Positions 18,846 through 27,674 of a stretch of DNA of 64,000 bases are shown here, one piece after another. Location of the stretch: positions 558,001-622,000 of the forward strand of contig NZ_JAJTSZ010000002.1 in NCBI RefSeq assembly GCF_021440195.1, in the 5' to 3' direction. A program made the position numbers and the translations under genes. The notes below the pieces were generated by a model. It ran no database searches and had not been told where the DNA came from. It saw only the letters and a list, made by a program, of their open reading frames with translations. How positions within the stretch are numbered: the stretch's first letter is position 1; every line of letters begins with the position of its first letter. Origin of the DNA: Dyadobacter sp. CY356 (GTDB lineage Bacteria; Bacteroidota; Bacteroidia; Cytophagales; Spirosomataceae).

Positions 18846-20360
18846 TCACAAACCAATTGCATAATATTGTGTTTCCTGACTTCCAGGATATACTCCCTCA
18901 ATCATGACTCCACCTTTTTTACCTTCCAATGCTTTCATCGCTTGCTGCACGTTTCCAACAGGTGTTTTATCTATTTTAGTAATAACGAATCCGTCCTGCA
19001 TATCAGTATTCTGACGAACTTTTCCTGCATTAATTTGGCTCACAATTACACCTTGTTCTACATCCCAGTTTCTTTTTTGTTGCGTTGTCAAATCCTGCAA
19101 TTCAATTCCAAGGTTGTCGAGTGTTTGAGCCGATTTTTCCGCTACCAGTGTTCCTGTGTTACTTTTTAAGATTACGGTAACTTCTTTGTCGACCCCATCG
19201 CGATTCACATTGACATTGACTTTATCACTTGGTTTATGCTGCGCGATTGACTCTTGGAGCTGGGGTACGCTTTCAATTAGATGTCCGTCTATTTTTGTGA
19301 TCACATCACCGATTTTTATTCCGGCATCGCGTGCAGCACTTTGCTCAGCAAAACTTTCAACGCGAACGCCTTCATTTACTTTCAAATCATATGATTTTAC
19401 CTTTGCACCATCAACTTCACTGATCCCTACACCCAGATAACCTCGTTGCACAGAACCGAACTTCGAAATATCTTCAACCACTTTATGCGCGATACTGGAG
19501 GGAACTGCGAATGAATAACCTGCAAATTGTCCAGTCTGGCTCGCTATGGCAGTGTTGATCCCAATAAGATTTCCGTTTAGATCCACAAGTGCTCCACCGG
19601 AATTTCCAGGATTCACCGCTGCATCTGTTTGAATAAATGACTCAACAGGTGCTTTTGAGTTTTCACCTAAAATATTGATACTGCGTCCTTTCGCACTGAC
19701 AATACCCGCTGTAACAGTTGAGGTCAGATTGAAAGGATTACCAACAGCCAAAACCCATTGTCCTACTTTCACATTTTCTGAGCTGCCGAAAGATAGCGCC
19801 GGCAGGTTTTTAGCATCAATTTGAATCAGAGCAATATCGGTGTTGGGATCAGAGCCAATTACTTTTGCTTTGAATGTCCGCTTATCGGCCAATGTAACTT
19901 CCAAAGATTCCGCGCCCTGGATCACGTGATTATTGGTTACAATATAACCGTCCGGATTTATGATAACGCCGGAACCCGAGGCCTGCGCTTTTTCACCTCT
20001 TCCCTGTCCCTGCGGACCATCCTGACCAAATGGACTGCGACCACCGAAAAACTCTTTCAGTTCATCCGGAACCTGCATCTGACTGACATTTCTTTCTGGT
20101 TTAAGCGTTGATTTAATATGCACTACCGCCGCCGTTGCTTTTTGGGATGCGAATGAAAAATCCGCTGGAATCATTGCTACGTTATCACCCGTATTTTTAT
20201 TATCAAGACGTGCCTTCACAACCGGCATATTGTTTTCTACCCAATTTGAAATTGTATCAGGCTTACTAAAATGCTCATAAGCTGCAAATGAAGTTCCTCC
20301 CAAAAAGGCAAATGCCAAAGCAACAGGTGCCAGTTTTTTAATATTTTGTTTTTGAAACAT
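18846..20360 (-). CDS. degP: DegP/HtrA-family periplasmic serine protease
   Basis: 504 residues. An N-terminal signal or anchor (about 10-27) is followed by the trypsin-like domain with catalytic triad H145 (TNNHVIQG), D175 (NTDIALI) and S254 (GNSGGAL), then two PDZ domains (about 325-420 and 430-500; first with GYLGVGI, second with IVSQINAGK). It degrades or refolds misfolded envelope proteins. A glycine/glutamine-rich linker (PFGQDGPQGQGRGEK) sits at the LA-loop position before the protease core. Downstream on the same strand are the repeat array and the DUF4136 gene. No regulator site is recognised in the 180-bp upstream gap. Confidence 0.93.
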   Translation of the reverse strand: MFQKQNIKKLAPVALAFAFLGGTSFAAYEHFSKPDTISNWVENNMPVVKARLDNKNTGDNVAMIPADFSFASQKATAAVVHIKSTLKPERNVSQMQVPDELKEFFGGRSPFGQDGPQGQGRGEKAQASGSGVIINPDGYIVTNNHVIQGAESLEVTLADKRTFKAKVIGSDPNTDIALIQIDAKNLPALSFGSSENVKVGQWVLAVGNPFNLTSTVTAGIVSAKGRSINILGENSKAPVESFIQTDAAVNPGNSGGALVDLNGNLIGINTAIASQTGQFAGYSFAVPSSIAHKVVEDISKFGSVQRGYLGVGISEVDGAKVKSYDLKVNEGVRVESFAEQSAARDAGIKIGDVITKIDGHLIESVPQLQESIAQHKPSDKVNVNVNRDGVDKEVTVILKSNTGTLVAEKSAQTLDNLGIELQDLTTQQKRNWDVEQGVIVSQINAGKVRQNTDMQDGFVITKIDKTPVGNVQQAMKALEGKKGGVMIEGVYPGSQETQYYAIGL

Positions 20361-20540
20361 GACTATACTTGAAGATTAAGTTGAATGATGGATTAATTGA
20401 CGATAAAAGACTACTGTATTAGGATCAGCTGAAACTTAAACTGCTGCTTTACTCGTTTGTTAATTCAAAATTGCAACATGATCCTGTTGTAATTTTGTCG
20501 GGATTCTGAAGGAATTCTGAAGTTTTAAATTTATCTCAGA

Positions 20541-21167
20541 TTAAAAATTGATATAGATGAAGGAAGACGCCAAACTGGAATATTCAGGAAACAGCAATTG
20601 CTTCACTGACCAGTTATTGTAAGCGCACAAGTGAGGAAGTTGTTGTTGAAATTGTCGATATTTTGACATAATAAATGGAAGGTGAGCAATCTGATCCGGC
20701 TGGTTAGATTTCGACGTAAGCCAATCTCGTACACAGCCGATTACTGATATGACCTTAAATTCATGCGCCATTGGATCCTGGCCTGCTAAATCTGAAAGAT
20801 ACACTTTGGACGAATATTTATTTCCTTCCAAAATAAGATAGCTCTTTTTTTTCTGTTTTCCTGTACCATACTTTTGGCAGCCAATAAATAAGCCTAGTTC
20901 AAGCGGCATATTTAATCTGCCATCCTTATGGGAAACATCATGTATACCGAATTGACAATCTTTTATGAGGTCAGTTATTTTTTGTAATCGATTCTGATCA
21001 CCAGCAAACTCCAATGCACATCGGGGTGTAAAGTCACAGGCGTGAATTGTGAAAATAATAGCGTGAAAGATTTTTTTAAATTGCGTATCAAATGGGCAAT
21101 TAATGAAGACACTCTCCTCAAATACCGGTTCCTTATGGATCCTTTCTCGTGTAATATTCACCGGCAC
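20541..21167 (-). CDS. TIR/nucleoside-deoxyribosyltransferase-like protein, candidate effector
   Basis: 208 residues, GTG start one base after the stop of the upstream partner gene. No named family is certain. Visible motifs: VFINCPFD at about 19-26, PRCALE at about 48-53, a KITDLIKDCQFGIHDVS block ending in D-x-S at about 76-79, and NMPLELGLFIG with a conserved-looking Glu at about 88. This order (Rossmann-like first strand, D-x-S, then ELG with Glu) is that of TIR and nucleoside 2-deoxyribosyltransferase folds, which cleave N-glycosidic bonds of NAD or nucleosides. No membrane segment or signal peptide. The one-base gap to its partner implies a two-gene module. A defence or toxin role is an inference. 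Confidence 0.55.
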   Translation of the reverse strand: MPVNITRERIHKEPVFEESVFINCPFDTQFKKIFHAIIFTIHACDFTPRCALEFAGDQNRLQKITDLIKDCQFGIHDVSHKDGRLNMPLELGLFIGCQKYGTGKQKKKSYLILEGNKYSSKVYLSDLAGQDPMAHEFKVISVIGCVRDWLTSKSNQPDQIAHLPFIMSKYRQFQQQLPHLCAYNNWSVKQLLFPEYSSLASSFIYINF

Positions 21168-21168
21168 T

Positions 21169-21543
21169 TTATTTTTTCAATGCCCTGTTTAAAATAGCCA
21201 AAACTGCTTTTTCAGCCATTTCAGCAGTGTCTGGTGTGATAGATGGATTTGGCACAGCTTTAAATTTTCTTCTAACCGGAATTCCTACGAAAGGCCTGGT
21301 TCCATTACCAGATGTCAATTCTCCCGTAAACTCATTTCTTTTAATCCAATGCCCGGTATTTTGATTCCTGGTTTGAGAAAACATGAGATTTTTATCTGTA
21401 ACCGATTCGTTATTTATATCCAATTCCTGTAAAAAGGGTCCCGTGTAAGTTGTTACGGATTTCCGGGACCTTGTGTTAACCGATTTAGAAGATTGCTGAT
21501 ATACCATGCCATCTTCTTTAAATTCTTTCAAATCGTTACTCAT
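21169..21543 (-). CDS. small basic partner protein of the TIR-like gene
   Basis: 124 residues, predicted cytosolic and basic (many Lys/Arg). I do not recognise a named family. The centre reads HWIKRNEFTGELTSGNGTRPFVGIPVRRK, which resembles the 'W-x-KRD-x-x-TG-x-F...GG-x-F-x-GV' signature seen in small uncharacterised bacterial proteins; the N-terminal 50 residues look disordered, and the C-terminus is a predicted helix (AEMAEKAVLAILNRALKK). It precedes the TIR-like gene with a one-base gap. Possible roles are an inhibitor, adaptor or DNA/RNA-binding partner; none is shown by sequence. Confidence 0.55.
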   Translation of the reverse strand: MSNDLKEFKEDGMVYQQSSKSVNTRSRKSVTTYTGPFLQELDINNESVTDKNLMFSQTRNQNTGHWIKRNEFTGELTSGNGTRPFVGIPVRRKFKAVPNPSITPDTAEMAEKAVLAILNRALKK

Positions 21544-21660
21544 AGCTTTGGTCGTTTATTGATAATGAGCCAAAATTTACAATTTTAAAAGTCAATAAAA
21601 AAACCTCAATTTCCCCTTAACTCTTATTTGATTAAAATATTCATAATCAGCATAAAACAT

Positions 21661-21690
21661 AAAAAAAGGAAGGTCATAAACCTCCCCCTT
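21661..21690 (-). terminator. likely terminator of kinase gene
   Basis: On the minus strand a GGGGAGGT / ACCTTCCT stem with two G-U pairs and a 5-nt loop is followed by seven Ts, about 35 bp past the kinase stop codon. Confidence 0.55.
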
Positions 21691-21722
21691 TCTCTTTTTA
21701 TTAGCCATGAAAAATCTTTATA

Positions 21723-22976
21723 TTACCAACTTACGGTCAAAGTATGCCATTCGTTGTCTATATCATATTTTAAGTTCTGTCCGTTCACCTCGCAAATTGT
21801 TTTAACAAGAGCAAGACCTAGTCCCAGTGATGCAGATAATGTGCTTTCTTTTCTAAAACGTTCAAATAGCTGCTCCGGGTTCAAATTCATAATTTTTCCT
21901 GTATTTTTCACAGATAAAAATCTTTCACGTAAGGTAATAATAATCTTTCCCTTTTCAACGTTATGGCGAATCGCATTTGTCAATAAATTATTAACAAGAA
22001 TTTCGGCCAGCGCGGGATGAATTATTATCCCTATGGGTTCAAGGTCTGTTTCAACACTAATTTCACGTTTAAGGACCAAATCTTCAAGGTCCTCCAACTT
22101 TCCGTTGATAATCGGCACCAGATTAACCGGCTCTGTTCCAGCCAAAAACTGCCTGTTCTCAATCTTTGTTAGCAATAATAATGCCTGATTCAAACGCCCC
22201 AAACGATTGGCTGCTTCACTTACGCCCGATAATATAACAAGTTGTGATTCAGTTAAAGTTTCATCCTGGAACAATCCTTCAATTTTTGAAAGGATCACTG
22301 CCAGAGGCGTTTGTATTTCATGCGATGCATTTTCGGTAAATTCTTTTAGATTTTGATATGCCGTTGCTATTCTTTCAGTAAGCTGTGTAACAGCCTGGTT
22401 GAGCTGATCAAATTCCAGCGTTTCCTCTTTCTTAAATTGCAGAGTTTCATGCTGTTGAATCTGGTATTCGTCCAGCTTGCCCAATGTATTGTAAAACGGC
22501 TTCCACAAACGTTCTGATAACCAGCTATTTAATAACAAAAGAGAAACCAGTAACAAGGCGACAATAAAAGTAATCGTCATCACAACCGTTTCCAGTAATC
22601 GCTGTCTCTGCAAAAGCATTTTACTGATTGTAATCCTGTACCATTGCCCCAGATATCTTTCATAAAAAACCAGTTGGCGATATGGCTGATATTCATTTTC
22701 AGCAAGATTCAACATGGAAATCTCCCTCATGAAAGTTCTTCCAGGATAAGCAACCGGTTGAAGCTGCAAACTATCGCCAAGTTGTAGAATATAAACGGGT
22801 AACGTGTCCAGATGCCTCAGTTGCCAACGCACTTTAACCTGGCTTTGAGCCAATTCCTTATTTGCCTCCCTGTCAATCAGATACTTCACAGAAACATAAA
22901 AGAGTCCGGCTCCCAAAAAGAGAACGGTCATCGATGTTACCAGCTGATAGCGAAGGATCCGGAGTAATAATCTCAT
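21723..22976 (-). CDS. sensor histidine kinase (second pair)
   Basis: 417 residues with TM1 (about 10-32), a short extracytoplasmic domain, TM2 (about 135-157), HAMP-like linker, H-box NASHEIQTPLAV with H219, N-box NNLLTNAIRHN and G-box SLGLGLALVKTI. It overlaps the regulator gene by 4 bp. It has the same architecture and similar catalytic blocks as the kinase at 7640-8905, so the two are paralogues. The signal sensed is not visible. Confidence 0.88.
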   Translation of the reverse strand: MRLLLRILRYQLVTSMTVLFLGAGLFYVSVKYLIDREANKELAQSQVKVRWQLRHLDTLPVYILQLGDSLQLQPVAYPGRTFMREISMLNLAENEYQPYRQLVFYERYLGQWYRITISKMLLQRQRLLETVVMTITFIVALLLVSLLLLNSWLSERLWKPFYNTLGKLDEYQIQQHETLQFKKEETLEFDQLNQAVTQLTERIATAYQNLKEFTENASHEIQTPLAVILSKIEGLFQDETLTESQLVILSGVSEAANRLGRLNQALLLLTKIENRQFLAGTEPVNLVPIINGKLEDLEDLVLKREISVETDLEPIGIIIHPALAEILVNNLLTNAIRHNVEKGKIIITLRERFLSVKNTGKIMNLNPEQLFERFRKESTLSASLGLGLALVKTICEVNGQNLKYDIDNEWHTLTVSW

Positions 22977-23650
22977 TGTTCACTGAACTTATATCCTACC
23001 CCGTAAATCGATCTCAGATAATCCGGACAGCCTTTGTCCATCAATTTTTTTCTGAGATTTTTAATGTGGGTATAGATGAAATCAAAATTGTCCATCAAAT
23101 CCGCATCATCGCCCCACAAATGTTCAGCGATGGATTCTTTGGTCAAAACACGATTTTTATTGGCAATCAAATAAATAAGCAGGTCATATTCCTTTCTTGT
23201 CAGGATAATTTCCTGGCCTTCCACCGATACAAAATGTTCCTGCGGTTCTATTGTTATCTTCCCAAAACGGATTTGCTGATTTCCCTGAAAACTTCTGCGC
23301 CGAATCACAGCCTGAACTCGTGCATTAAGTTCGGATAAGTGAAATGGTTTGGTCAAATAGTCATCGGAACCTAGATTCAAACCTTCAATTCTGTCATCCA
23401 GGGAGTTCTTGGCAGAAATAATGATGATCCCGGTTTCCGGATTTTTCTTTTTTAATTCTTTAACCGCATTTAAACCATCTCCGTCTGGCAGCATGATATC
23501 CACCAGTACGCAATCGTACTTGTATATATTTATTTTTTCAATTGCCGATTCGTAATCCGGAGCCCATTCACAAATGAAATTTTCACGCTGAAAATAATTC
23601 TGGATACTCGTGGCAAGTGCTTTTTCGTCTTCTATGAGTAATAGTTTCAT
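22973..23650 (-). CDS. OmpR-family response regulator (second pair)
   Basis: 225 residues: receiver with acidic pocket EDE, D51 in CVLVDIMLP, K in DYLTKPFH, then winged helix ending YGVGYKF. It is paralogous to the regulator at 8902-9579. Unlike the first pair, no efflux operon faces it; upstream on the same strand lies a ThuA-like gene 64 bp away. The target genes cannot be assigned. Confidence 0.9.
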   Translation of the reverse strand: MKLLLIEDEKALATSIQNYFQRENFICEWAPDYESAIEKINIYKYDCVLVDIMLPDGDGLNAVKELKKKNPETGIIIISAKNSLDDRIEGLNLGSDDYLTKPFHLSELNARVQAVIRRRSFQGNQQIRFGKITIEPQEHFVSVEGQEIILTRKEYDLLIYLIANKNRVLTKESIAEHLWGDDADLMDNFDFIYTHIKNLRKKLMDKGCPDYLRSIYGVGYKFSEQ

Positions 23651-23713
23651 AGCCTGATATTTTCTACAAATGAAACTATGAAATTTGTTGCAATTCTGTA
23701 CTTCCGCATAATA

Positions 23714-24559
23714 TTACTTTTTACCTGAACCCAGCCATAAAAGGCCATCAATAATCAACTGATTCTGTATTTTATTTGCGAAGGTGTAAGACAATGTTTT
23801 ATTCGTTTTGTTTTCATAATCAATATCATTATGTCCCATATTCAGGTAAATCATTTTGTAATTTTTATTTGTCCAGACAACAGGATAATAACCACTGTGC
23901 CATATTTCATGCGGTTTTGGACCGGTTCCCAGCGGAAAACTGGTCGAATCTATTGAAACCAGTATTTTAATATCCGGATTTTTACGAAGGTCATTTTCCC
24001 AGCGATACCATTCATTTGGAGAAGATTTAAAGGTGGCCGGGAGATTTTTTGTGGCCGGATGTTTTTTGTCCTCAACCCGTAAAACAGCAGAGGTGGGCCG
24101 CCAGGTATTGCTCGCATATTGACCAGACCCCAAGAACTTTTCATGATACCAATCCCAATCCTGGTTAAAGGCCGAAGGTGTCAGAGCAAAGGCAGCGAAA
24201 TGAAAACCCATCCACGCTCCTCCGTTTTCCATGTACTTCTGAAATGCGGCTCTTTGTTCATGCTTTTCCGGGCGGGTATCCAGAAAAAGTACTATCTGAT
24301 ATTTGGAAAGAAATTCCGCGTTCAGTTTGCTCCAATCTGTCGTGGAGTCGTAGGTGAAATTATATTTTGAGGCGATTTGCGGGAAGAATTTATTCGCTTC
24401 ATGCATATAGCTGATATGCGCCTGATCATTTTTACCTGTGTAAAAAGCAATTACTTTAAATTTCGGTCTAGTTTTCTGAGCAAAAACGGGAAACAAAATG
24501 ACAAGAAAAAAACTTAAACTTAGTACGGCTCTCGCCGCGCGTAGCGTAGAAAATGGCAT
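23714..24559 (-). CDS. secreted ThuA-like (trehalose-utilisation, glutamine-amidotransferase-like) protein
   Basis: 281 residues with a signal peptide ending FPVFAQ. The ThuA domain is seen in KVIAFYTGKNDQAHISYMHEAN, YQIVLFLDTRP, the GGAWMGFHFAAF turn that takes the place of the nucleophile elbow (Phe-His instead of Cys), and PVVWTNKNYKMIYLNMGHNDIDYEN near the end. ThuA-like proteins in Bacteroidota are thought to act on carbohydrates, but the exact activity is not established. It precedes a two-component gene pair on the same strand. Confidence 0.8.
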   Translation of the reverse strand: MPFSTLRAARAVLSLSFFLVILFPVFAQKTRPKFKVIAFYTGKNDQAHISYMHEANKFFPQIASKYNFTYDSTTDWSKLNAEFLSKYQIVLFLDTRPEKHEQRAAFQKYMENGGAWMGFHFAAFALTPSAFNQDWDWYHEKFLGSGQYASNTWRPTSAVLRVEDKKHPATKNLPATFKSSPNEWYRWENDLRKNPDIKILVSIDSTSFPLGTGPKPHEIWHSGYYPVVWTNKNYKMIYLNMGHNDIDYENKTNKTLSYTFANKIQNQLIIDGLLWLGSGKK

Positions 24560-24627
24560 GTTTAAAGAATATTTTTAAGGATCAGGATATTTTACTTACT
24601 GGAAAATCAAATATGATTTAACTTTTC

Positions 24628-24635
24628 CAAATTTA
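24628..24635 (-). promoter_or_regulatory. possible -7 box of the ThuA gene
   Basis: The minus strand reads TAAATTTG, which fits TAnnTTTG, 68 bp upstream of the ATG. No matching -33 TTG is found at the right distance. Confidence 0.3.
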
Positions 24636-24707
24636 CAATTTTCGCCTGTTTTTGAATAGTTCAACAAATATAAACGACATAAATTGATTGTATTCAAACT
24701 ACCATTC

Positions 24708-25613
24708 TTACAACCATTCCCGCTTTTTGAACCAATAATAAATACACCCTGTGACAACCCCCATCAGGATCATCACACCCGGATACCCAAATCTCATTTT
24801 AAGTTCCGGCATAAATTCGAAGTTCATTCCATAAATTCCCACGATAAAAGTCAGGGGCATAAAAAAGACCGAAAAAATGGTCAGGACGCGGATAATTTCA
24901 TTGGTACGCTGAGAAGACAGCGAAAAATAAATGGTCAATAAATGGTTTGTATTTTCAAAAAGCGTATCATAAATGTTATGCAGCTTTACGTAAAGATCAC
25001 GTGTGTCGCGCGTGTATGTATTTCCTGGCTCGTTATCGATTTTATCTACGATTTCATTTGTCAAAATCAATATCCGTCTCGTAACGTCCACTTTTCTTTT
25101 CAAATAATATAACCCTTCCAAAAGAGACCGTTTTCTGTTTTTCAAAAACATATTTGTCTCAAAAAATTCAATTTCCCTGTTCAGATGTGACGCCTGACTA
25201 TCAAACGTTGCCAGTCCGGTTTTTACAATTTCGTTTAAGATATGGTGCGCTGATTTACAATTATCTGACTTCATGTATTCATCTTTGATCTTTTCAGACT
25301 CAGGCCACGGTTTTTTATGAATTGTAATTATCCGTTCTTCCTTCATAAAAATGGCAACCTTATCCGTCAGTTCCCTGACAGTATCGGCCTGGTTTGCAAC
25401 CTCACTGGTGTGCAAACGTAAAATGACGAATACATCGCCCTCCGTACCAACAATTTCGTATTTAGGAAGATGATCTGGCTGTAAACAGTCATTTACAGAC
25501 GATTCGTGTAAATTGTACTTCTTTGCAATTTCATCTAATTCATCCTTATCCGGATCAGTTACGTCCAGCCACTCAAAAGGATAGTCGGACTTATCAGCAA
25601 ATGTTTTGATCAT
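24708..25613 (-). CDS. corA: CorA-family Mg2+/divalent cation channel
   Basis: 301 residues. A soluble alpha/beta N-terminal domain and long stalk helix precede two C-terminal transmembrane helices. The selectivity motif GMN is present (about 262-264, YGMNFEFMPEL) between TM1 and TM2, and the protein ends with a basic KKREWL tail, as in CorA. It transports Mg2+ (Co2+, Ni2+ also in some members) as a homopentamer in the inner membrane. Monocistronic and divergent from the AdhP-type gene. Confidence 0.93.
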   Translation of the reverse strand: MIKTFADKSDYPFEWLDVTDPDKDELDEIAKKYNLHESSVNDCLQPDHLPKYEIVGTEGDVFVILRLHTSEVANQADTVRELTDKVAIFMKEERIITIHKKPWPESEKIKDEYMKSDNCKSAHHILNEIVKTGLATFDSQASHLNREIEFFETNMFLKNRKRSLLEGLYYLKRKVDVTRRILILTNEIVDKIDNEPGNTYTRDTRDLYVKLHNIYDTLFENTNHLLTIYFSLSSQRTNEIIRVLTIFSVFFMPLTFIVGIYGMNFEFMPELKMRFGYPGVMILMGVVTGCIYYWFKKREWL

Positions 25614-25810
25614 ATAATAGCTTCAATTTTTAATTACAATGATTGATTTCTTCGAAATCCTGTTATTCTGAAAACATACAACTTTTGTTCCAAGGCAGAA
25701 GAATATGCAAAACAAGGTCATAACCACAAATGACGCTGGTCATAAGAAGAAGGTTTAAGGAACCCGAACTTTACAATTCAATATGTAAAAAATCCTTAAA
25801 TTTTTGCGTT

Positions 25811-26845
25811 ATGTTGCCAAAGAAAATGAAAGCCGCCGTTGTCCGTGAATTTGGAAAACCGCTCCAAATTGAAGAAATGCCGGTAAAAGAACCCGGAAGA
25901 AATCAGATTTTGGTTAAAGTAATTGCCAGCGGTGTCTGTCATACGGATTTACACGCCACCGAAGGCGACTGGCCGGTAAAACCAAAAATGCCGCTTATTC
26001 CCGGACATGAAGGAATTGGATATGTTGTGGCACTCGGGCCGGATGTCAGTCAGGTTAGAGAAGGTGATATTGTGGGTGTTCCCTGGCTTTATAGTGCCTG
26101 CGGCTGCTGTGAATATTGTATTACCGGTTGGGAAACTTTATGCGATACCCAGCAAAACGGCGGATACAGTGTGGATGGAAGTTATGCCGAATACGTGATC
26201 GCCGATGCAAGATATGTGGCACATTTGCCTTCGAATACAAATATGATTGAGATGGCACCGATTCTTTGCGCGGGTGTTACGGTCTACAAAGGTTTGAAAG
26301 AAACAGAGACCAAGGCTGGTGAATGGGTTGCGATTTCCGGCATTGGCGGCCTGGGGCATCTGGCAGTGCAATATGCCAAAGCAATGGGTATGCATGTAGC
26401 TGCAATTGATATCAGTAAAGACAAACTGGATCTGGCAAAAGAGCTGGGCGCTGACCTGACAGTCAATGCTTTGGAACAGGATCCCGGCGAGTTTCTGAAA
26501 AAAGAAACCGGTGGTATGCATGGAGTTTTGGTTACAGCCGTCTCTCCTGTCGCGTTCAAACAGGGAATTTCGGTGCTGCGAAAAAAAGGAACAATTGCTT
26601 TGAACGGATTGCCTCCGGGAAGTTTTGATTTGCCGATTTTTGAAACAGTTTTAAACCGGTATACGGTAAGAGGTTCAATCGTTGGTACCCGGAAAGATCT
26701 TCAGGAAGCTGTTGAATTTGCTCTTGATGGCAAAGTGAAAGCCACCGTGCATACGGCCAGACTGGAAGATATCAATTCGGTTTTTGACAAAATGAAAGCG
26801 GGTAAAATAGATGGACGGGTTGTTATGACCATTGCTGATGCGTAA
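25811..26845 (+). CDS. adhP: zinc-dependent alcohol dehydrogenase (AdhP-type)
   Basis: Medium-chain NAD-dependent dehydrogenase. Seen: catalytic zinc ligands in GVCHTDLH and GHEGIGYV, the structural zinc loop with four cysteines (SACGCCEYC plus ETLC), and Rossmann motif GIGGLGHLAVQYAK. The frame is open 27 codons further upstream (25730), but this extension is unlike the family; ATG 25811 gives 344 residues and ATG 25826 gives the usual 339. Likely oxidises ethanol or reduces aldehydes. Ends at a hairpin. Divergent from corA. Confidence 0.92.
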   Translation: MLPKKMKAAVVREFGKPLQIEEMPVKEPGRNQILVKVIASGVCHTDLHATEGDWPVKPKMPLIPGHEGIGYVVALGPDVSQVREGDIVGVPWLYSACGCCEYCITGWETLCDTQQNGGYSVDGSYAEYVIADARYVAHLPSNTNMIEMAPILCAGVTVYKGLKETETKAGEWVAISGIGGLGHLAVQYAKAMGMHVAAIDISKDKLDLAKELGADLTVNALEQDPGEFLKKETGGMHGVLVTAVSPVAFKQGISVLRKKGTIALNGLPPGSFDLPIFETVLNRYTVRGSIVGTRKDLQEAVEFALDGKVKATVHTARLEDINSVFDKMKAGKIDGRVVMTIADA

Positions 26846-26852
26846 AATTCAG

Positions 26853-26885
26853 GTTCGCCTGATCATTTCGGGCGAACATATTTTT
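26853..26885 (+). terminator. terminator after adhP
   Basis: 7-bp GC stem (GTTCGCC/GGCGAAC, 26853-26859 with 26871-26877) followed by ATATTTTTC, just past the adhP stop. Confidence 0.6.
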
Positions 26886-27041
26886 CATTATTTAAATCTG
26901 ATTAAAAAAGAAAACAAACATCAAGCCGGAAATATGGAAGTCGGCCTTTTGCGTTACATTTACATAGGGCGTTTCATTAATTCGAAAAAGGTTTTAATGT
27001 GAATACTTTATAAATGACTTCTGTAACCTTAAAAATAGTTT

Positions 27042-27650
27042 ATGCCGGATTTAATAATCGTCAGACACGGCCAGTCCGTCTATAATTTACAAAACAGATT
27101 TACGGGCAGCACCGACGTTGAACTAACTTCGACCGGTGAAATGGAAGCCAGAAATGCCGGCAGACTCATTAAAAAATATCCTCTTGACGAAGCTTATACT
27201 TCGGTTTTGGTCAGAGCTATTCATACACTCAATATTATACTTCAGGAAATTGACAAAACTACAATGCCTGTTACAAAAACAGCTGCATTCAACGAACGGA
27301 GTTACGGAGATTTGCAAGGCCTTGATAAACTTGAAATGACCAAAAAATATGGTGCAGCACAAGTACAGACATGGAGAAGAAGTTACGACGTAATACCTCC
27401 AAACGGAGAAAGTCTGAAAGATACTTACGATCGTGTTGTGCCGTATTATATCAAAGAAATAGAGCCTAAACTGAGAGTAAACAAAAACATTATTATTGTA
27501 GCGCACGGAAATAGTTTGCGCGCTCTGATGATGTATCTTGAAAAAATAAGCGAAACCAGGATTTCAGATGTTAATCTGGCTACCGGTGTCCCGAGGCTAT
27601 ATGAATTCGATTTAGGGTTAAGGCTTTCGAATGTTTCTTACATGCACTAA
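27042..27650 (+). CDS. gpmA: 2,3-bisphosphoglycerate-dependent phosphoglycerate mutase
   Basis: Interconverts 3- and 2-phosphoglycerate in glycolysis. Seen: N-terminal LIIVRHGQSVYN with phospho-histidine H9, ERSYGDLQGLDK, PPNGESLKDTYDRV, and second catalytic histidine H155 in VAHGNSLRALMMYL. 202 residues is short for GpmA (usually about 230-250) but the core is complete; the C-terminus after the VPRLYEFD block is abbreviated. Convergent with the helicase gene, 24 bp between stops. Confidence 0.9.
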   Translation: MPDLIIVRHGQSVYNLQNRFTGSTDVELTSTGEMEARNAGRLIKKYPLDEAYTSVLVRAIHTLNIILQEIDKTTMPVTKTAAFNERSYGDLQGLDKLEMTKKYGAAQVQTWRRSYDVIPPNGESLKDTYDRVVPYYIKEIEPKLRVNKNIIIVAHGNSLRALMMYLEKISETRISDVNLATGVPRLYEFDLGLRLSNVSYMH

Positions 27651-27674
27651 CTTCTAAACAAAGAACTTGCTGCG

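Noticed and set aside
18614..18907. 97-residue plus-strand ORF with TCRFLEW repeats
   Set aside because: Same repeat read on the other strand; runs into the htrA gene.
25730..25810. N-terminal extension of the AdhP-type protein
   Set aside because: Sequence before ATG 25811 does not resemble the family and lies in the upstream non-coding part.
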